19,471 nucleotides of DNA from Pseudomonadota bacterium. Its GTDB lineage: Bacteria > Pseudomonadota > Alphaproteobacteria > Caulobacterales > Caulobacteraceae. Positions 17,755 through 19,471 of the stretch are shown one piece after another. The first letter of the stretch is position 1. Each line of letters starts with the position of its first letter. A program made the position numbers and the translations under genes. Under the pieces are notes generated by a model. The model was not told the origin of the DNA and ran no database searches. It saw only the letters and a program-made list of their open reading frames with translations. Location: assembly GCA_023433655.1 (NCBI GenBank), contig JAEYUE010000319.1, positions 1 through 19,471 of the forward strand, written 5' to 3'.

Positions 17755-18324
17755 TCAGATGGTCAGTTCGGATTCGCGGCGCAGGCGCGCGCCCTCGCGG
17801 AACACCTCGGCGATGACCACGATGATGACCACGGCGAACGAGGGGGTGATCAGGTCGAACAGGCTGGGCGCCGCCATGGCTCCGCGCACGAAGCGGGCGA
17901 CCAGGAACTGGCCCACCCAGACGCCCAGCGTTACGGTGGCGAAGGCGGCGCCGATCTGGTGCAGACGGCGAACATTGAGGGGATGGAAGGGGTCGCCCAC
18001 CCGCAGGGTCGCGACGATGCGGATCAGCAGGCGGAAGATCAGGGCCGAGGTGGCCAGATAGGCGAAGGCGGCGATGGCCACCAGCAGCACATAGGCCCAG
18101 GGCAGGGGGATGACGATGGCCTCTTCGCCGGTCCCGGCGGTGACCACGGGCGTCCCGAACAGCTTCAGGGCGACGACGGCGGTGGGAATGAGGACGGCGC
18201 CGACGGTCAGGACCCAGAAGGCGACGGTGCAGGCCGTGCCGGCGATGCTGGAGATCGAGACCAGGCTCAGCCGCGGCAGGGAAGGGGTGCGGATCCCGAG
18301 CGATGTCGTCTTCGGGAGTCGCAT
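17755..18324 (-). CDS. DUF2975 domain membrane protein
   Basis: A 189-residue inner-membrane protein of unknown function with four predicted spans (about 29-55, 78-104, 122-145, 160-176). The family hallmark RVGDPFHPLNVRRLHQIG (108-125) lies between spans 2 and 3. DUF2975 proteins typically pair with a small XRE regulator, possibly sensing a membrane signal and transmitting it to the regulator; this is a hypothesis for the family. The start at 18324 is chosen over 18390: the extra upstream residues are not DUF2975-like and overlap another small ORF. GAGG lies about 8 nt before 18324. It is 14 bp downstream of small ORF 2 and probably in one operon with it. Confidence 0.85.
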   Translation of the reverse strand: MRLPKTTSLGIRTPSLPRLSLVSISSIAGTACTVAFWVLTVGAVLIPTAVVALKLFGTPVVTAGTGEEAIVIPLPWAYVLLVAIAAFAYLATSALIFRLLIRIVATLRVGDPFHPLNVRRLHQIGAAFATVTLGVWVGQFLVARFVRGAMAAPSLFDLITPSFAVVIIVVIAEVFREGARLRRESELTI

Positions 18325-18338
18325 GCAGGAGGCCTCGT

Positions 18339-18458
18339 TCAGGCTGGACGTCGAACCGCGAATGCCGCGCGGGGTCCGCAGGACCCACACGCGGTCTTAT
18401 ACATCGCGTTTGTCATGCCGATCGTCAAAGCTCCGGTGAGCAGCAGAAGCAGGATCAC
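18339..18458 (-). CDS. Possible 39-residue hydrophobic small protein (small ORF 2)
   Basis: A GTG-initiated ORF whose start overlaps the stop of small ORF 1 as GTGA, an arrangement typical of translational coupling. The product begins MILLLLLTGALTIGMTNAMY (one hydrophobic segment) and continues with a CGSC dithiol-like motif (residues 24-27) and an Arg-rich tail. About 27 of 39 codons end in G or C, lower than neighbouring genes, especially in the second half, so coding status is doubtful. It ends 14 bp before the DUF2975 ATG. I do not recognise the sequence. Confidence 0.35.
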   Translation of the reverse strand: MILLLLLTGALTIGMTNAMYKTACGSCGPRAAFAVRRPA

Positions 18459-18571
18459 AGGGCCTGGACGAGGGTGGCGACCAGCGCGGTCGGCAGAGCG
18501 GCGAGCAGGAAGGCGTTCAGGACGCCGTGGCCGACCTTTTCGATGAAGTAGGAAGCGTTCATGGTGTTCAT
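18455..18571 (-). CDS. 38-residue small membrane protein (small ORF 1)
   Basis: A short ORF below usual annotation cut-offs. The product starts MNTMNASYFIEKVGHGVLNA, followed by a hydrophobic run FLLAALPTALVATLVQAL, consistent with one membrane helix. 35 of 38 codons end in G or C, as in real genes of this genome, which is strong evidence for coding. The start may be ATG 18571 or ATG 18562; AGAGA precedes the first at about 7 nt, with no site before the second. It heads the minus-strand group with small ORF 2, DUF2975, XRE and smr. A FixK-like box lies 72-85 bp upstream. The family is not recognised. It could be a small regulatory subunit of a membrane complex or, less likely, a toxin-like peptide. 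Confidence 0.6.
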   Translation of the reverse strand: MNTMNASYFIEKVGHGVLNAFLLAALPTALVATLVQAL

Positions 18572-18592
18572 TGTCGTTCTCTATCCTGAGAA

Positions 18593-18608
18593 GGGGCGTT
18601 TTTGCCCC
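18593..18608 (-). other. Short hairpin in the small ORF 1 leader
   Basis: GGGGC (18593-18597) and GCCCC (18604-18608) form a 5-bp GC stem around a T/A-rich loop. If transcription starts near 18608, as the upstream box and -10 predict, this hairpin would form the extreme 5' end of the mRNA. There is no U tract to suggest termination on the minus strand. Confidence 0.35.
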
Positions 18609-18642
18609 GTTTCGTTGTTACCGCTGCAATGATCGTCCGGCT

Positions 18643-18656
18643 TTGCCTTGGATCAA
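18643..18656. promoter_or_regulatory. FNR/FixK-type box between small ORF 1 and rdgB
   Basis: TTGCCTTGGATCAA fits TTG(A/C)-N6-(T/G)CAA exactly. On the minus strand a TAACAA (18620-18615) lies where a -10 would fall for a class II site centred at -41.5, giving a start near 18608. On the plus strand GATAAT (18682-18687) lies about 3 bp off the ideal distance. The site could therefore serve either direction, with the minus strand preferred. Confidence 0.5.
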
Positions 18657-18720
18657 GGAACGGTGCGGCCTCCGTTCTTGGGATAATAGATAGGCCCTAC
18701 CCCGCCGGAAATCACGTTAC

Positions 18721-18742
18721 ATATCGTTTAACGATATTAAAC
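18721..18742. promoter_or_regulatory. Overlapping dyads upstream of rdgB, candidate operator
   Basis: ATATCGTT-T-AACGATAT (18721-18737) is a perfect 8-bp inverted repeat with a 1-bp centre. It overlaps GTTTAA-CGATA-TTAAAC (18726-18742), a perfect 6-bp repeat. The stretch is AT-rich in a GC-rich genome and lies 38-59 bp before the rdgB ATG. A CcrM-type GANTC site (GAATC, 18752-18756) follows. The protein that binds here is unknown. Confidence 0.5.
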
Positions 18743-18779
18743 TTGTGCAATGAATCGTAACAGCCACGCCTGAGGGAAA

Positions 18780-19379
18780 ATGTTGAAGCTTATCAAGGGA
18801 ATGCGTCTGGTGGCCGCGACCCACAATCCCGGCAAGGCGCGCGAGATCGAAGCCTTGCTGGACGGACATTACGCCGTGGTCACCGCCGGCAGCCTGAATC
18901 TGCCCGAGCCGGACGAGACCGAGAGCACCTTCGCGGGCAACGCCCTGCTCAAGGCGCGGCACGCCGCCGACCGCTCCGGCGAGGTCGCCCTGGCCGACGA
19001 TTCCGGCCTGTCGGTCGCGGCCCTGGACGGCGCGCCGGGAATCTTCTCCGCCCGCTGGGCGGGGCCGGAAAAGGACTTCGCCCACGCCATGCGCCGTGTC
19101 GAGGAGCGGCTGGAGGAAACCGGCTCTGACAATCGCCGCGCCTGGTTCACCTCGGCCCTCGCCGTGGCCTGGCCCGACGGCCCGGCAGTGGTGGTCGAGG
19201 GCCGCGTCGACGGGACCCTGACCTTTCCCCCGCGCGGCGACCGCGGCTTCGGCTACGACCCCATCTTCGTTCCCGACGGCCACGACCACACCTTCGGCGA
19301 GCTGGACCCGGCCCTGAAGGACTCCATCAGCCACCGGGCGAGGGCGTTCGCCAAGCTGAAGGCGGCGCTGATGGAGTGA
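18780..19379 (+). CDS. rdgB: RdgB/HAM1 non-canonical purine NTP pyrophosphatase
   Basis: Hydrolyses dITP, ITP and XTP to monophosphates, keeping deaminated purines out of DNA and RNA. The 199-residue length is typical. Family motifs are all present: AATHNPGKAREIE (12-24), ESTFAGNALLKA (48-59), LADDSGLSVAALDGAPGIFSAR in two pieces (71-92, with Asp73/Asp74 metal and base residues), GDRGFGYDPIF and SHRARAFAKLK near the end. ATG 18780 has GAGGG only about 3 nt upstream. Met8 (18801), preceded by AAGGGA, would match the family N-terminus more closely and remains possible. It is divergent from small ORF 1. In related genomes hemW often follows, but the window ends 92 bp after this stop. Confidence 0.95.
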   Translation: MLKLIKGMRLVAATHNPGKAREIEALLDGHYAVVTAGSLNLPEPDETESTFAGNALLKARHAADRSGEVALADDSGLSVAALDGAPGIFSARWAGPEKDFAHAMRRVEERLEETGSDNRRAWFTSALAVAWPDGPAVVVEGRVDGTLTFPPRGDRGFGYDPIFVPDGHDHTFGELDPALKDSISHRARAFAKLKAALME

Positions 19380-19382
19380 CGG

Positions 19383-19402
19383 GTGGCGAGTGGCGAGTGG
19401 CG
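19383..19402. repeat. Tandem heptamer GTGGCGA, about 2.9 copies
   Basis: GTGGCGA at 19383-19389 and 19390-19396 is followed by a truncated GTGGCG to 19402, directly after the rdgB stop. A related two-unit sequence in the opposite orientation (TCGCCAT TCGCCGC) occurs near 15854-15867. Intergenic heptamers of this kind are common in GC-rich alphaproteobacteria. The remaining bases to the window end hold no supportable gene. Confidence 0.6.
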
Positions 19403-19471
19403 TGCGGACATCGCCCGCGCCGCGGCCACGAAATCAGACCAGATCACGCCGCATCACCCTCGCCCCCCTCA

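Noticed and set aside
17441..18571. Toxin-antitoxin system made of small hydrophobic ORF plus XRE protein
   Set aside because: The DUF2975 gene lies between them and the DUF2975/XRE pair is a known non-TA association; nothing in the sequence shows toxicity, so I do not call it one.
18726..18740. CtrA binding site suggested by two TTAA half-sites
   Set aside because: The half-sites are 5 bp apart, whereas the CtrA consensus needs 7 bp; the dyad description fits better.
19253..19447. 64-codon minus-strand frame at the right end, with a translated heptamer repeat
   Set aside because: It is antisense to the rdgB 3' end and its N-terminal part is a translated tandem repeat.

Overview
The window is very GC-rich (about 70%), densely coding, and uses G/C at almost every third codon position. 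The protein set (AmgK/MurU cell-wall recycling next to TsaE, an AsmA family protein, a Caulobacter-type phasin, Tat-type signals, TTG starts) suggests a member of the Caulobacteraceae in the Alphaproteobacteria, most likely Brevundimonas or a close relative. This assignment is an inference from recognised families, not from a search. I see no rRNA, tRNA, CRISPR array, insertion sequence or phage gene. It reads as ordinary chromosome.

Layout. Positions 1-2799 (minus strand) are a tightly overlapping operon in the order PlsC-like acyltransferase, tsaE, amgK, murU, with murU running off the window. Divergent from it is a secreted S9 peptidase (2926-5037) closed by a strong rho-independent terminator. 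Then come an AsmA family protein (TTG start), a Tat-type alpha/beta hydrolase and AMP nucleosidase, all on the plus strand. A convergent minus-strand pair (creatininase-family amidohydrolase, phasin) follows. Next on the plus strand are cytochrome b561, a VIT-family metal transporter, an isoprenylcysteine-methyltransferase-like membrane protein and endonuclease III. On the minus strand are a cysteine-periodic Sel1-repeat exported protein and an ATP-grasp ligase. Adenosine kinase is on the plus strand. The minus-strand group 18571-16899 is small ORF 1, small ORF 2, DUF2975 membrane protein, XRE regulator and Smr-domain protein. The last gene is rdgB on the plus strand.

How they work together. 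AmgK and MurU form the peptidoglycan sugar-recycling route that makes UDP-MurNAc. AMP nucleosidase, adenosine kinase and the RdgB nucleotide-cleansing enzyme all act on purines but lie in separate transcription units. Two well-formed FNR/FixK-type boxes sit in intergenic DNA, one upstream of cytochrome b561 and one between the small-ORF/DUF2975/XRE group and rdgB. They suggest oxygen or redox control of both loci.

The most interesting part is 18339-18780. A 38-residue hydrophobic ORF with strong coding-like codon use, missed by usual length cut-offs, precedes a second tiny ORF coupled by a GTGA overlap, and then the DUF2975/XRE pair. A FixK-like box lies at the right distance from a possible -10 element. 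A perfect 8-bp dyad upstream of rdgB may be a separate operator.
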